Part shown: positions 53,592 through 63,780 of the stretch, one piece after another
Layout of the letters: each line of letters begins with the position of its first letter
How positions within the stretch are numbered: the stretch's first letter is position 1
Origin: Sphingobacterium sp. SGR-19
GTDB taxonomy: Bacteria; Bacteroidota; Bacteroidia; Sphingobacteriales; Sphingobacteriaceae
Reading direction: 5' to 3'
Assembly (NCBI RefSeq): GCF_011043555.1
Contig: NZ_JAAKGS010000006.1
Location: 1 to 64,000 of the forward strand
Length of the DNA: 64,000 nt
Program-made: the position numbers and the translations under genes
The notes under the pieces: model-generated
What the model was told of the DNA's origin: nothing
Seen by the model: the letters and a program-made list of their open reading frames with translations, nothing else
Database searches by the model: none

Positions 53592-56500
53592 ATGTTAACA
53601 AAGATTCGGTTTTTGCTTTTGGTTTTAACGTTATCCCTTATGGGGACAGCACTTACCATACATTTCACCATTACCGATGAAGATATGCTCGAGTTGGACG
53701 AAAAAAAGCTTACTCGGAAGATTCATTGGTATGAAGACAGAATTGATGAGATCTGGAGCGACAGCCTAATTATTAAAACTTTTCAGCACGCTGACAAGTA
53801 TCCTGTGCAGCTTACAAGTATCACAACGGAGCTCGCCAACGAACATATCTTTTTTTATTTATATAACGACAACCAGATTGTCCACTGGTCGACGAATATC
53901 TACGTTCCCTTCAGTGATGTTGGATTACGCAAAAATACTTCCGTCATCCAAACAGAAAACCGTTCATTTTTAGCAAAGAAAAAAGAACTAACAAACGGAA
54001 TTTCCGTACTCGCGTTGGTTCCTATAAAGCGGAACTTCGAAAATACAAACCAATTTTTAAGCAACAATTTTCTCTCCACCATCGGTGTCAACAATCTTGA
54101 AATAGCACGATATGACGACAATAAAAACATACGTAACATCTACAGTAAAGATGGCGATTATTTATTTTCAGTTAAGTTAATCGAGGGAAAGAAAGATAAC
54201 CTATACATTAACTTACAATTCTTTTGTTGGGTGACAGCACTCGTTTGCTTGATTATACTAACCAATAGCGTCGCTGTCTATCTAGCTAAAAAAGAGAAAA
54301 CATGGTTAGGGATAATTCTATTTGCGAGCATATTGGTGGCTATACGATATTTGGACCTAAAATCTAATTGGCTGTTCATCCATTCCAGTTTGGAGTTATT
54401 TGATCCCAAACATTATGCCTATAGTCAATTTTTACCAAACATCTGGTCTTTTTCAGTAAACACATGTGCTATGTTTTGGTTTATGTGCTTTATTACGGCC
54501 ATTCAGAAGTATCTTAAAGTTCCCGCTCTTTTATCTAAAAGGACCTTTGCAGTCATTGCCTCTAGTATCGGTATTTTCTCTATATATTTTGTCGGCCATA
54601 TAACTTATTATTTTCTCGGAACGCTTCTTACACATTCTCCCGTCTATGAAAATGACTTTACGAAAATATTAAACCTTGGCTTCTATGGCTGGTTATGTAT
54701 CTTATTATTCAGTATAAATGTACTCACATTGGTATTGTATATTGATCGCATTGTGCAAATGGTACGCAAACTATTAAATAGCATAACGATCATACTGAAT
54801 ATAGAATTAATCTGTCTAGTTTTTGCTCTTATTGCTACAGCCCTTATTGGTTTTAATATTCTCTTCGGTATCCTCTTTGGCTTATTGATTTTTCTCCGAA
54901 CCTACAAAGCCTATCATTTTTCATCGCCCTATCAGCTGTCCACCTTTATTTTAACTATATTATTATTTTCCGCCATTTCAGTCATCTCTTACAATCATTA
55001 TAATGAGATAAAAAAAGTGAATAGAATGGAACAGGGAATCGCCCATCTATTGGCAGAAGATGATGTAAACGCAGTTTCGCTATTTATTGATCTGGAAAAG
55101 AATATTTTAAATGATTATAGATTAAGTAAGCTGTTCAGCCTACACGATAGTATTCCTGATATACCTTATATCACAGATTATATCAAAACAAGATATATGA
55201 GTGGTTATCTGTCAAGATTTGAATTTCAAGCTTTCTATTACGATAACGAGGGTATACCTTTGGAGAACTATACCGTAGACAAACCTGCAGAATACCGTGA
55301 GAACGTTATTAAGAGTGCCATTAAAATTCCTTTTACTACGAACTTCTATCGTTTGCGTAGTGAACTGGGAACACACGAATATTTTACTCACCTTTCTATT
55401 CCTTACGAGAGCAATCCCGAGAAGTTTCATCATATATATCTTAATCTAAAGAATCTATCTTATAGCACATCGCTTCCGTACCCAGAAGTACTGGCAGATA
55501 ACGGTGCTACAGCTTGGCAATTTGATTCGTTTGAGGACAATTCTTATGCGCTATATAAAGGGAATAACCTAGTGACGCAATATGGTAACTACAACTATAC
55601 GGAAAACGATTTAAGAATCCCCAATAAATTAAGGCAATATATACCTCTGGAGGAAAATGACAGCTATTACCATCTGGCCTATAAACCAGATCCATATACA
55701 ACTATTGTCTTAAGTAAGCAAAAAGCGTCTCTTTGGGAATATCTGGCATTAGCGTCTATTATCTTCATCCTTTTACTGATTTCTTTCGGTTTATTTAATC
55801 TTACCAATTATCTCATCAGAACCTTTTTCAGTATATCTTTTCGATGGAACAGAATTCAATATCACTTTCGTATCCTACTTAACAATATTCAATATAGTAC
55901 ACGGATCCAGGCTTTGGTTAGTATGTCTGTCCTGTTGGGGACATTGATATCAGGAGCGGTTGCTTTTATCAGTTTAAACAGGCAGTTGGAAGAAACGACA
56001 ACCAATAATCGATTAAAGGAAATCGCGGAAATTACCAAAAAGATTGAAAATTATATGGCTAGTAGCCAAACTCGGGAGGGATTTAATGAGAAAATCGTGG
56101 ATATGCTCAAAGAAATGGCTCCTTCTACCATGACTAATTTCAACTTATACGATAGATCTGGAAAACTGCTTTACTCTTCACAGCAACGTATTTTTGACCT
56201 TAAGCTTATATCAGAATTTATAAACCCTGTAGCTTTGAACAAACTATCCGTGCTGCGAAAATCTGAAGCCTATGAACGAGAACGCATTTCCAATTTTTGG
56301 TTTTCTTCTGTATATGCTGCTATTAAATACGAAGATTATACAACAGCTGCTTACCTACACATACCGTATTATACGACCGAAAAAGACGCGGCAAACAACA
56401 AAAATTTGCTATTAAACACCATTTTAAATATCTACACATTCATTATTATCTTGTTTGGCTTTATTGCTGTGACACTGTCTCGAAAAATAACCAAACCATT

Positions 56501-57341
56501 GGATATTGTACGAATGAAGTTGGCAGAAACGCAATTATCCAACAAGATTAACGAACCACTATATTGGGACAGAAACGACGAAATTGGGATGCTGATCAAG
56601 GAATATAATCACATGTTGATTAAGCTGGAAGAGAGCGCTAAACAGTTGCGGGACGTGGAACGAGAAACTGCTTGGCGCGAGATGGCAAAACAGGTAGCAC
56701 ATGAGATTAAAAATCCCCTCACGCCAATGAAGCTGGGCATCCAGCAGTTGATCCGTTCCTATCAAGAAAATGATAGCCGCTTCGAAGAGCGTTTCCAACG
56801 TATATCCACTTCTATTATCGAACAAATTGATATTTTATCAAAAATCGCAACGGAGTTTTCTGCTTTTGCAAAATTACCAGAGACAAGTCTTGAGAAAATT
56901 GATCTCACTGCGAAAATCCGCAAAGCTATTAATCTTTTTAGCAATACAGGCAATACTTCCATCATTTTAATCAATGAGACAACAGACAACTCCGTATTCG
57001 TGCTAGGCGACCGTGATCAATTTTTGAGGGCATTTAATAATTTACTGAAAAATGCTATAGAAGCGAGTTTAGGTAGAAAGAAAATTAAAATTAATATCAT
57101 TTTGCGTTATACAGACGTCGATTCCGTAGAAATCTTGATTCAGGATAACGGTTTTGGTATCCCGCAAGATGTTATTCCTAGAATATTTAGGCCTAATTTC
57201 ACGACAAAAAGCTCGGGAACCGGATTAGGGTTAGCTTTTGTGAAACAGACAGTAACAGGGATAGGTGGAAAAATTGAATTTATGACCCAGGCCAATATTG
57301 GAACCACCTTTGTTATAACTTTACCTCTTTATAAAGGGTAA
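53592..57341 (+). CDS. very large membrane sensor histidine kinase (NtrY-like core)
   Basis: A 1249-residue kinase. An N-terminal anchor (5-23) and a first outside domain (to about 205) are followed by about eight membrane helices (205-475), a second outside domain (about 476-710), further helices near 715 and 775, a third sensor segment (about 795-935), a helix near 940-965, then HAMP. The kinase core has H1037 in VAHEIKNPLTPMKLG, NNLLKNAIEASL (N box), IQDNGFGIP (G1) and GTGLGLAFVKQT (G2). The NPLTPMKLG stretch is NtrY-like. No response regulator is adjacent, so its partner is elsewhere. Confidence 0.88.
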   Translation: MLTKIRFLLLVLTLSLMGTALTIHFTITDEDMLELDEKKLTRKIHWYEDRIDEIWSDSLIIKTFQHADKYPVQLTSITTELANEHIFFYLYNDNQIVHWSTNIYVPFSDVGLRKNTSVIQTENRSFLAKKKELTNGISVLALVPIKRNFENTNQFLSNNFLSTIGVNNLEIARYDDNKNIRNIYSKDGDYLFSVKLIEGKKDNLYINLQFFCWVTALVCLIILTNSVAVYLAKKEKTWLGIILFASILVAIRYLDLKSNWLFIHSSLELFDPKHYAYSQFLPNIWSFSVNTCAMFWFMCFITAIQKYLKVPALLSKRTFAVIASSIGIFSIYFVGHITYYFLGTLLTHSPVYENDFTKILNLGFYGWLCILLFSINVLTLVLYIDRIVQMVRKLLNSITIILNIELICLVFALIATALIGFNILFGILFGLLIFLRTYKAYHFSSPYQLSTFILTILLFSAISVISYNHYNEIKKVNRMEQGIAHLLAEDDVNAVSLFIDLEKNILNDYRLSKLFSLHDSIPDIPYITDYIKTRYMSGYLSRFEFQAFYYDNEGIPLENYTVDKPAEYRENVIKSAIKIPFTTNFYRLRSELGTHEYFTHLSIPYESNPEKFHHIYLNLKNLSYSTSLPYPEVLADNGATAWQFDSFEDNSYALYKGNNLVTQYGNYNYTENDLRIPNKLRQYIPLEENDSYYHLAYKPDPYTTIVLSKQKASLWEYLALASIIFILLLISFGLFNLTNYLIRTFFSISFRWNRIQYHFRILLNNIQYSTRIQALVSMSVLLGTLISGAVAFISLNRQLEETTTNNRLKEIAEITKKIENYMASSQTREGFNEKIVDMLKEMAPSTMTNFNLYDRSGKLLYSSQQRIFDLKLISEFINPVALNKLSVLRKSEAYERERISNFWFSSVYAAIKYEDYTTAAYLHIPYYTTEKDAANNKNLLLNTILNIYTFIIILFGFIAVTLSRKITKPLDIVRMKLAETQLSNKINEPLYWDRNDEIGMLIKEYNHMLIKLEESAKQLRDVERETAWREMAKQVAHEIKNPLTPMKLGIQQLIRSYQENDSRFEERFQRISTSIIEQIDILSKIATEFSAFAKLPETSLEKIDLTAKIRKAINLFSNTGNTSIILINETTDNSVFVLGDRDQFLRAFNNLLKNAIEASLGRKKIKINIILRYTDVDSVEILIQDNGFGIPQDVIPRIFRPNFTTKSSGTGLGLAFVKQTVTGIGGKIEFMTQANIGTTFVITLPLYKG

Positions 57342-57362
57342 TAAGAGAGATGGGACTACTGA

Positions 57363-58325
57363 TTACTTTAAAACAACGCTGGCGCGTCCCATGATCGCAT
57401 TATCATTATACAGCAATACGGTATAGGCTCCTTTTTTGAATTTTTCTTGCGCCCAAAGTAACTGATACTCCTCACCATTGTTAGTAAAGTTAATTGTTTC
57501 CTTAAATGTGTATTGTAATTTCTCGCCATGCACATAAAACATATTATTGGCATCACCAAATAAATTACCCGATGGGTCTATAACACGTACAAATACTTCT
57601 TTATCTCCTTTGGGTGTTAACGTGTTATCTGCTACAGAAAATAGAACTTGCAACTGATCCACTCTACGAGCACGAGATTCTGTTTCAATTTTCCCTTTTT
57701 TTGAAACAGAAATTCCATTCACTTGGATATTGGAAACTTTTAAAGCCGAAGCGACATTGACTTTGTCCTTTAATACCATATTTTCTTGGGATAGAGTCGT
57801 TACCTTTTTATCTGTTGTAGATACCCTTCTAGTAAGTGTTTGGTTTTCTTTTTGAAGAATCTCATTTCTAGCTTTTAATTCATTAAGTGCAAGGCGTAAT
57901 ACAGATACATCTCCCTTTAACTGCGCAACTTCCCTAGCTGCCAATAGCATATCTTCGTCGGAAATCGTTTGATTTTCAAGCTTCGTCCGCAATTCACTGA
58001 TAGCCTCTCGTGCCCGTATCTCGGAGGCCTGCATCACCGAATCCACACCTGTTACTTTCAAGGCAACAAGATTATCCAACTCCGCCTCTATCCGATCGAT
58101 TTCAATCTGTAAATCCTGTTTCTGTATAGCTATCGTATAGAGTTTTTCTCCAGACGATTTGAATTTCACATAAAAATAAACATTGGTCGCAAGCAAAGCT
58201 GCAATCGCTATAATGAAAAAATAAATCTTCGAATTACTTTTTTTAGACGGCTCTTCCGGATATTTTTTGGGTACGTCAAGCGACCCCGTTTCATCCATAT
58301 CTTGTTGTTTATACATCTTTTTCAC
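57363..58325 (-). CDS. membrane-anchored coiled-coil protein, unknown
   Basis: A 320-residue protein. A charged cytosolic start is followed by one membrane helix (about 34-53), a long coiled coil (about 60-195, with repeats such as LRTKLENQT, LNELKARNEILQKENQTLTRRV), and a C-terminal strand domain (about 200-320). The topology is bitopic with the coil outside the cytosol. No family recognised; likely a cell-envelope structural protein. Convergent with the kinase gene. Confidence 0.72.
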   Translation of the reverse strand: MKKMYKQQDMDETGSLDVPKKYPEEPSKKSNSKIYFFIIAIAALLATNVYFYVKFKSSGEKLYTIAIQKQDLQIEIDRIEAELDNLVALKVTGVDSVMQASEIRAREAISELRTKLENQTISDEDMLLAAREVAQLKGDVSVLRLALNELKARNEILQKENQTLTRRVSTTDKKVTTLSQENMVLKDKVNVASALKVSNIQVNGISVSKKGKIETESRARRVDQLQVLFSVADNTLTPKGDKEVFVRVIDPSGNLFGDANNMFYVHGEKLQYTFKETINFTNNGEEYQLLWAQEKFKKGAYTVLLYNDNAIMGRASVVLK

Positions 58326-58416
58326 ATAAATGCCGTAAAGTCATTGTTATTTCTACGTTAACATCACAAAAACTATTCCAATTGGAAATAGGGAGAAAGA
58401 GTAAAGAATAAGTGCT

Positions 58417-59568
58417 TTATTCAAAATAATTTAGGATGGTAAACCCTCCCCTTTTTAAATACTCCTCTTTGCGCATCAGTTGCAGATCATTGTCTACCAT
58501 CTCCTTCACCAACATAGGCAAAGTGTATTTTGGAGTCCAACCAAGTTTATTTTTTGCTTTTGACGGATCACCAATTAGCAAGTCAACCTCTGTAGGACGA
58601 AAATACTGCGGATCGACTTTCACAACAGTCTGTCCCAATTTTATATACTCAACAGGAATATTCATTCGGTTCAGTATTTCCTCATCCCGATCGATGATTA
58701 CACCTTTTTCGAGCGTATCCTTACCGCTAAATTCGATTTCTATTCCTACTTCTGCAAATGCCATACGCACGAAATCCCTAACGGTAGTCGTCACACCTGT
58801 CGCAATAACATAGTCTTCCGGTTGCTGCTGTTGCAAAATCAACCACATAGCCTCCACATAGTCCTTAGCATGACCCCAATCCCGCTGTGCCGATAAATTA
58901 CCCAAAAACAACTTCTCCTGCAAACCTAGCGCTATCTTCGCCACTGCTCTTGTGATTTTTCTCGTAACAAACGTTTCTCCACGCACCGGACTTTCATGAT
59001 TAAATAAAATACCGTTACATGCAAACATATCGTATGCCTCGCGGTAGTTTACAGTAATCCAATACCCATACAACTTGGCCACAGCATAGGGGCTACGTGG
59101 ATAAAACGGAGTCTTTTCACTCTGCGGGACTTCCTGTACCAACCCGTAAAGTTCAGACGTAGAAGCTTGGTATATCCTTGTCTTTTTAGTCAATCCTAGC
59201 AAGCGGACGGCATCTAAAATCCGAAGGGCACCGATTCCGTCTGCATTTGCTGTATATTCCGGCGTATCGAAACTCACTTTAACATGGGATTGCGCAGCTA
59301 AATTATATATTTCATCCGGCTGGATTTCTTGAATAATCCGAATCAAATTACTGGAATCCGTTAAATCCCCATAATGGAGTATAAAATTGCGTTCGCTTGC
59401 GTGTGGATCTTGATAAAGATGGTCAATACGGTCGGTATTAAATAGAGAAGAACGCCTCTTTAGACCATGGACAATATAGCCTTTCTTTAATAAAAATTCA
59501 GCTAAATAGGCTCCGTCCTGACCAGTAATACCGGTAATTAAGGCTATTTTGGTTTTATTTGTATCCAT
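58417..59568 (-). CDS. gmd: GDP-mannose 4,6-dehydratase
   Basis: A 383-residue short-chain dehydrogenase of the extended type. The NADP site is [18 protein letters not shown] near residue 9. The catalytic site has [14 protein letters not shown] and [15 protein letters not shown], and [20 protein letters not shown] is the family block. It makes GDP-4-keto-6-deoxymannose, a precursor of fucose, rhamnose or perosamine in surface glycans. The partner reductase is not in the window. Confidence 0.95.
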   Translation of the reverse strand: MDTNKTKIALITGITGQDGAYLAEFLLKKGYIVHGLKRRSSLFNTDRIDHLYQDPHASERNFILHYGDLTDSSNLIRIIQEIQPDEIYNLAAQSHVKVSFDTPEYTANADGIGALRILDAVRLLGLTKKTRIYQASTSELYGLVQEVPQSEKTPFYPRSPYAVAKLYGYWITVNYREAYDMFACNGILFNHESPVRGETFVTRKITRAVAKIALGLQEKLFLGNLSAQRDWGHAKDYVEAMWLILQQQQPEDYVIATGVTTTVRDFVRMAFAEVGIEIEFSGKDTLEKGVIIDRDEEILNRMNIPVEYIKLGQTVVKVDPQYFRPTEVDLLIGDPSKAKNKLGWTPKYTLPMLVKEMVDNDLQLMRKEEYLKRGGFTILNYFE

Positions 59569-59632
59569 AATTTTTCGTAATTCGTGATTCGTGATTCGTG
59601 ACAGTTACGAAAAACGAACCACGAGTTCCGAT

Positions 59633-60187
59633 TTAGTCTTGTACGCGCGAGAAATTAAACACCAGATTTCCTGTTCCGTTGTCTAAAGGAATAGGCATAC
59701 GCATCACCAAAGATTGTCCATCGGAGTAAGAAAGATCTAAACGATAACCTGTCGTTACATTTCTAGCTCTCTCACCCGAGTATATTTTCTTAAATTGGAA
59801 TTGCGGGTGTAAGTCATCATTTGTGATATCGTATACTGACCATACTATGTTGCGCACAGCACCATCGGCACAAAGTGTCCCAGAAGCGTTGAAAGCAATA
59901 CTACCTTGGTAGTTACCACCAGGAAGAGTCCACACACTGCCGATAAAACAATCAACCGGTGCCTCATCAAAAATATTTTTAATCGTATAAGCAGCCGGAA
60001 TATCTTCGCGGTCTACCGAATTTAACACCCATTTACCCTTTAAGCCGTTTCGCCACTCACGAGCAGACGGGCCGTCACTACCTAGAGACGAACCAGCTCC
60101 AGCAGAAGATTTTCTTTGAGCTCCACACGATGTCAAAACCATCACAAGGGTAAAGATTGCACATACGGATAATATATGTTTTCGCAT
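59633..60187 (-). CDS. lipoprotein, possible lipocalin-like domain
   Basis: A 184-residue lipoprotein from the ATG at 60185-60187 (MRKHILSV); the frame extends further to 60226, but a promoter box TAAGTTTG (60231-60224) lies within that stretch. The lipobox is LTSC. A glycine/serine-rich linker is followed by a strand-rich domain with GKWVLNSVDRED at its start, like lipocalin-type DUF4488-like proteins; the name is tentative. Confidence 0.7.
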   Translation of the reverse strand: MRKHILSVCAIFTLVMVLTSCGAQRKSSAGAGSSLGSDGPSAREWRNGLKGKWVLNSVDREDIPAAYTIKNIFDEAPVDCFIGSVWTLPGGNYQGSIAFNASGTLCADGAVRNIVWSVYDITNDDLHPQFQFKKIYSGERARNVTTGYRLDLSYSDGQSLVMRMPIPLDNGTGNLVFNFSRVQD

Positions 60188-60337
60188 AATATAAAAATTA
60201 GTTTTCTTATTTGAGTCTATTCGCAAACTTAGATAAAATGCTCCGCATTCACGAATACGTTATGGCAAAAAATCACCATGAGTAATTCATTTTCCGAATC
60301 TCCGCACCCATCAGGTTTTTTTTTTGCGGAAATATAA

Positions 60338-60345
60338 TAACTTTG
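60338..60345 (+). promoter_or_regulatory. -7 promoter box at the 104-residue membrane protein gene
   Basis: TAACTTTG lies only 6 nt before the ATG at 60352, so the transcript would be leaderless or nearly so. Confidence 0.5.
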
Positions 60346-60351
60346 CATTGA

Positions 60352-60666
60352 ATGAGTTCACCCAAAAATCATACCATAAGCAAAATCGTCGCAAAAGCCG
60401 TTCTGCGGATAACTATTATCCTCATCGCATTTCCTGTAATTGTCTATTTCACAAATCCCGAGGTAATGTCGCAGCGCGTTTTCTTTCCACATAGATGGGC
60501 GATCCTATTTCCCATTTTGTTACTTCTAATTTTTATTGCGCTCTTGATACCCATATTGCGAGATAAATATACCAAGATGGAGTTTAACTGGCTCTTTTCA
60601 TTAGCCGGCATCTTTGTATGTTTGTATCTTGTTTTATTCTATACGCGTATTTTATCCATTTTGTGA
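60352..60666 (+). CDS. small membrane protein, three helices
   Basis: A 104-residue protein with three hydrophobic segments (about 17-32, 48-67 and 80-100). Not recognised. It lies 21 nt before the flippase-like gene on the same strand, so they are probably cotranscribed. Its start overlaps the predicted transcript start. Confidence 0.65.
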   Translation: MSSPKNHTISKIVAKAVLRITIILIAFPVIVYFTNPEVMSQRVFFPHRWAILFPILLLLIFIALLIPILRDKYTKMEFNWLFSLAGIFVCLYLVLFYTRILSIL

Positions 60667-60687
60667 CGACGGTAACTTTGATTACCT

Positions 60688-61620
60688 ATGCCCATAACTT
60701 GTACCATGAAGAAAAGTAGATCCTGGACGTACGTTAAAAATATTTTTAAGATACTCATCACCGTAGCGGCTATCTATTGGGTTTCTCAAAAAATATCGTT
60801 CATCGAACTCAAGAGCGCGCTGGAAGAATGCAATCCGTTATACCTATTCCTGGCTTTATTATCTTATGCTATATCCCAGCTGGTTGCATCGTCCCGATTA
60901 AATAGCTTTTTGAAAGTAATAGGGTTGGATATTAGTGAACGATATAATTTAAGACTCTATCAAGTCGGTCTGCTCTACAATTTCTTCTTACCGGGCGGGA
61001 TTGGGGGAGACGGTTACAAGATATATTTTTTGAAAAAGCATTACGCAGTCCGGGGAAGAAGAGTATTGACCGCCGTATTTTTTGATCGGCTAAGTGGTCT
61101 GTGGGCTTTATCGATTATAACTGGATGCCTTATCATGTTTATGCCGCGACTATCTATACCGAATATAGTTACGGTTAGCGTGCTTATAATAGGCACTGCG
61201 ACTTACCTTTATTTTTTACAACTTTTTTTCAAAGAGTTCCTATCGAAGTTTATCATTACCCATCTCAAAGCACTTACCGTACAAAGCTTTCAGACGTTAA
61301 GCGCGATCGCTATATTATATGCACTGGGCTTTGATGGCAAGTTCTCTCCTTATTTATTAATTTTTTTGGTGTCCTCATTGGTCGCTATTGTACCGTCTAT
61401 GCTCGGAGGGGCGGGCCTACGCGAATCACTCATGGCTTTTGGAGCAGAATATTTTCAGCTTGACCCTCACTTGGCGGTTTTAGTGAGTTTACTTTTTTAT
61501 ATTATTTCACTGCTCGTAGCATCTTCAGGTCTTTATTATATCTTGAGACCGGAACGTTTGGGCATCAATAAACTACCTTCAGCGGAAGAAGTAGAAGAAG
61601 AATTAGAAAACGAAGAATAA
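60688..61620 (+). CDS. lysylphosphatidylglycerol synthase TM-domain family (UPF0104) protein
   Basis: A 310-residue membrane protein with about eight helices and the family landmarks SRLNSFLKVIGLDISERYNLRLYQVGLLYNFFLPGGIGGDGYKIYFLKK near residues 70-115 and a PSMLGGAGLRESLMAFGAEYF block near 235. It is the flippase-like domain without an MprF synthase part. Substrate unknown, likely a lipid or isoprenoid-linked glycan. An ATG at 60706 (MKKSRSW) is an alternative start. The C-terminal tail is rich in glutamate. Confidence 0.75.
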   Translation: MPITCTMKKSRSWTYVKNIFKILITVAAIYWVSQKISFIELKSALEECNPLYLFLALLSYAISQLVASSRLNSFLKVIGLDISERYNLRLYQVGLLYNFFLPGGIGGDGYKIYFLKKHYAVRGRRVLTAVFFDRLSGLWALSIITGCLIMFMPRLSIPNIVTVSVLIIGTATYLYFLQLFFKEFLSKFIITHLKALTVQSFQTLSAIAILYALGFDGKFSPYLLIFLVSSLVAIVPSMLGGAGLRESLMAFGAEYFQLDPHLAVLVSLLFYIISLLVASSGLYYILRPERLGINKLPSAEEVEEELENEE

Positions 61621-61623
61621 ATT

Positions 61624-62334
61624 ATGGCAAATATTATTATTACGGGAGCGAGTAGTGGGATCGGCTTTGAGGCAGTTTTGGATTTGACCGCAAGCAAGGA
61701 AAACAATGTCATTGCATTGGCTCGCTCCGCAGATAAGTTACGTAAACTCCATGAAATTTCCACGTCGCTTAACCCCGAGGGAGGCAAGCTTTACCCAGCC
61801 CAGTTCGACATCGTTTATGACAATTACCGCGAATCTTTAGTCCCTTTCATTCAATCCAAGTTTGAAACAGTAGATATTCTAGTCAACAACGCCGGTATAT
61901 TGATCAATAAACCCTTTCTCGATACCTCTTTGGAGGAGTTTGCGCAAGTACTACAAACCAATTTGCTCGGACATATTAACATGATCAGGCATATAGCACC
62001 ACTCATGAAAAACGGGGGACACATTGTCAATATAGGAAGTATGGGCGGTTTCCAAGGCTCCTCAAAATTTATAGGCCTTTCTGCTTACTCCACAAGCAAA
62101 GGAGCATTGGCTACATTGACAGAATGCCTAGCAGAAGAATTTAAAGAGCAGAACATCAAAGTGAATTGTTTAGCATTAGGCTCTTCGCAGACGGAGATGT
62201 TTGAAGAAGCCTTTCCCGGTATAGAGGCGGGCACGCTGGCTTTTGAAATGGGACGCTATATAGCCGATTTTGCACAAAACGGCCATAAATACTATAACGG
62301 AAAAATATTACCGGTTGCTAATACAACTCCGTAA
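61624..62334 (+). CDS. short-chain dehydrogenase/reductase (SDR)
   Basis: A 236-residue classical SDR. The NAD(P) site is ITGASSGIGFEAV near residue 6, NNAG near 88, and the catalytic set is S in NIGSMGG, Y and K in YSTSK. Substrate unknown. The gene follows the flippase-like gene by 3 nt. Its stop (62332-62334) touches the stop of the convergent hydrolase gene without a gap. Confidence 0.88.
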   Translation: MANIIITGASSGIGFEAVLDLTASKENNVIALARSADKLRKLHEISTSLNPEGGKLYPAQFDIVYDNYRESLVPFIQSKFETVDILVNNAGILINKPFLDTSLEEFAQVLQTNLLGHINMIRHIAPLMKNGGHIVNIGSMGGFQGSSKFIGLSAYSTSKGALATLTECLAEEFKEQNIKVNCLALGSSQTEMFEEAFPGIEAGTLAFEMGRYIADFAQNGHKYYNGKILPVANTTP

Positions 62335-63690
62335 TTAAATCTCTTTTATCCACTGTGCCAGATCCGATAGCACTTGCTCATTAAAAGTTTCTTCAATATC
62401 AATGTATTCTGAAACGGCACCTGTTTCGGCTTTTTGAAATAGATGATTCAATCCGTCATATGCTTTTAGAAAATTCTTCTCATTTCTGGGCAGATGATCA
62501 GTCAAGCTCTCTAAATTAGGTGCGAAAGGTACCTGCACGTCTTTTGTTCCAAAGGCGGCAAACACCGGAACATCGATTCTTTTGATAAACGGAACGGGAT
62601 CTATACGCATAAAATAACGATAGGCCGGTAATACCATCATTTTTATTTCGTTTTTTTGGCTATCGGAAAGATCAGGTAATGGCGACGACATGTTTTCCAA
62701 AATCTGGCGGTACGCATGCTCATCACCTAAATCACTTTTTACCGTAGCGAAATTTCGACGATTTACTTCTTTTGCTTCCCGAAGTTCTTCAGCAGACATC
62801 CCCATAACTTTCCCGATCTCATAGGCCTGCAACACCATCAGCGAATCAATGGGTATCGCGGGAGCTCCTAAAAGACCTATAAAACCAACGTCAGCAGAAG
62901 ATTCTCCAGCAATAAGTTCTGCAATAAGCGCTCCTTCACTATGTCCAATAATCCCCACTCGTGCGGGGTCTACTCTTTCTTGTTTTTGCAAAAACCCTAC
63001 CGCAGCAATAACATCACGACTGAAATCACCTATTGTGCTTTTTGGATAGTTTCCGGTAGAAGCACCGATGCCACGTTCGTCATACCTCAACACGACAATA
63101 CCTTGCTTTGTTAGATAATCGGCGATCACTTTAAAAGGTTTATGCCCCATGATTGTCTCGTCTCGATCCTGCGGCCCGCTCCCACTAACCAAGACAACAG
63201 CCGGTAATTTTTCGCCTTCACGAGGCGTTGTAATGGTTCCCGCCAGTTTAACATTATCGTATTCACTGGAAAACGTAACATTTAATGTATCATAACTATA
63301 CGGTGGCTCGGGCAGTTGTGGTCTCCGCCGTTTTGCGAGCGTATTCTCCGCTTTCGATAGACACATCGGAAATGTCATACCGTTTTGGGATACAACGCCT
63401 TCAATAAGTTCATTTGTTAACAACTTACCGTTATAGGTTAAGCCAATCGAAGCAATAGCTATCGATATGGAATCCTGCTCGATGTGGATTGCATTGACAG
63501 GAAGTTTAGCGTCTCCCTGCGCCGGGCTCTCCATCGTCCCTTTCCATGCCGAGGTGTTCTCCAAATGGAAAACAAGTGGTAGAGCAACACCCTGTACTTT
63601 TAGTTCCCCTTGCCAAGTTCCCTCAAATTTTTGCCCATATCCAAAACAGGATTGGAGCAACAGTAAGCTTAAAATAATAATATGCCTCAT
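62335..63690 (-). CDS. secreted alpha/beta hydrolase
   Basis: A 451-residue protein with a signal peptide (cut near GYGQ, residue 20). Residues to about 130 form an N-terminal strand domain, then an alpha/beta hydrolase with the nucleophile S251 in GHSEGA, the oxyanion region VVLVSGSGPQDRDE, and YDERGIGASTGNY. The acid and histidine lie near FGTKDVQVPFAPN and LNHLFQ. The family acts on esters or small peptides in many Bacteroidota; substrate unknown. Confidence 0.83.
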   Translation of the reverse strand: MRHIIILSLLLLQSCFGYGQKFEGTWQGELKVQGVALPLVFHLENTSAWKGTMESPAQGDAKLPVNAIHIEQDSISIAIASIGLTYNGKLLTNELIEGVVSQNGMTFPMCLSKAENTLAKRRRPQLPEPPYSYDTLNVTFSSEYDNVKLAGTITTPREGEKLPAVVLVSGSGPQDRDETIMGHKPFKVIADYLTKQGIVVLRYDERGIGASTGNYPKSTIGDFSRDVIAAVGFLQKQERVDPARVGIIGHSEGALIAELIAGESSADVGFIGLLGAPAIPIDSLMVLQAYEIGKVMGMSAEELREAKEVNRRNFATVKSDLGDEHAYRQILENMSSPLPDLSDSQKNEIKMMVLPAYRYFMRIDPVPFIKRIDVPVFAAFGTKDVQVPFAPNLESLTDHLPRNEKNFLKAYDGLNHLFQKAETGAVSEYIDIEETFNEQVLSDLAQWIKEI

Positions 63691-63757
63691 GTAATTTGAT
63701 TCTTCCCTCCTCTACCAAAACGGATGCCAACCTTTCCCCAAACTCATCCAATAATAG

Positions 63758-63765
63758 TATATTTG
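63758..63765 (+). promoter_or_regulatory. -7 promoter box of the plsC-like gene
   Basis: TATATTTG, 15 nt before the ATG at 63781. Confidence 0.5.
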
Positions 63766-63780
63766 CAAAATTTTAGTCAA

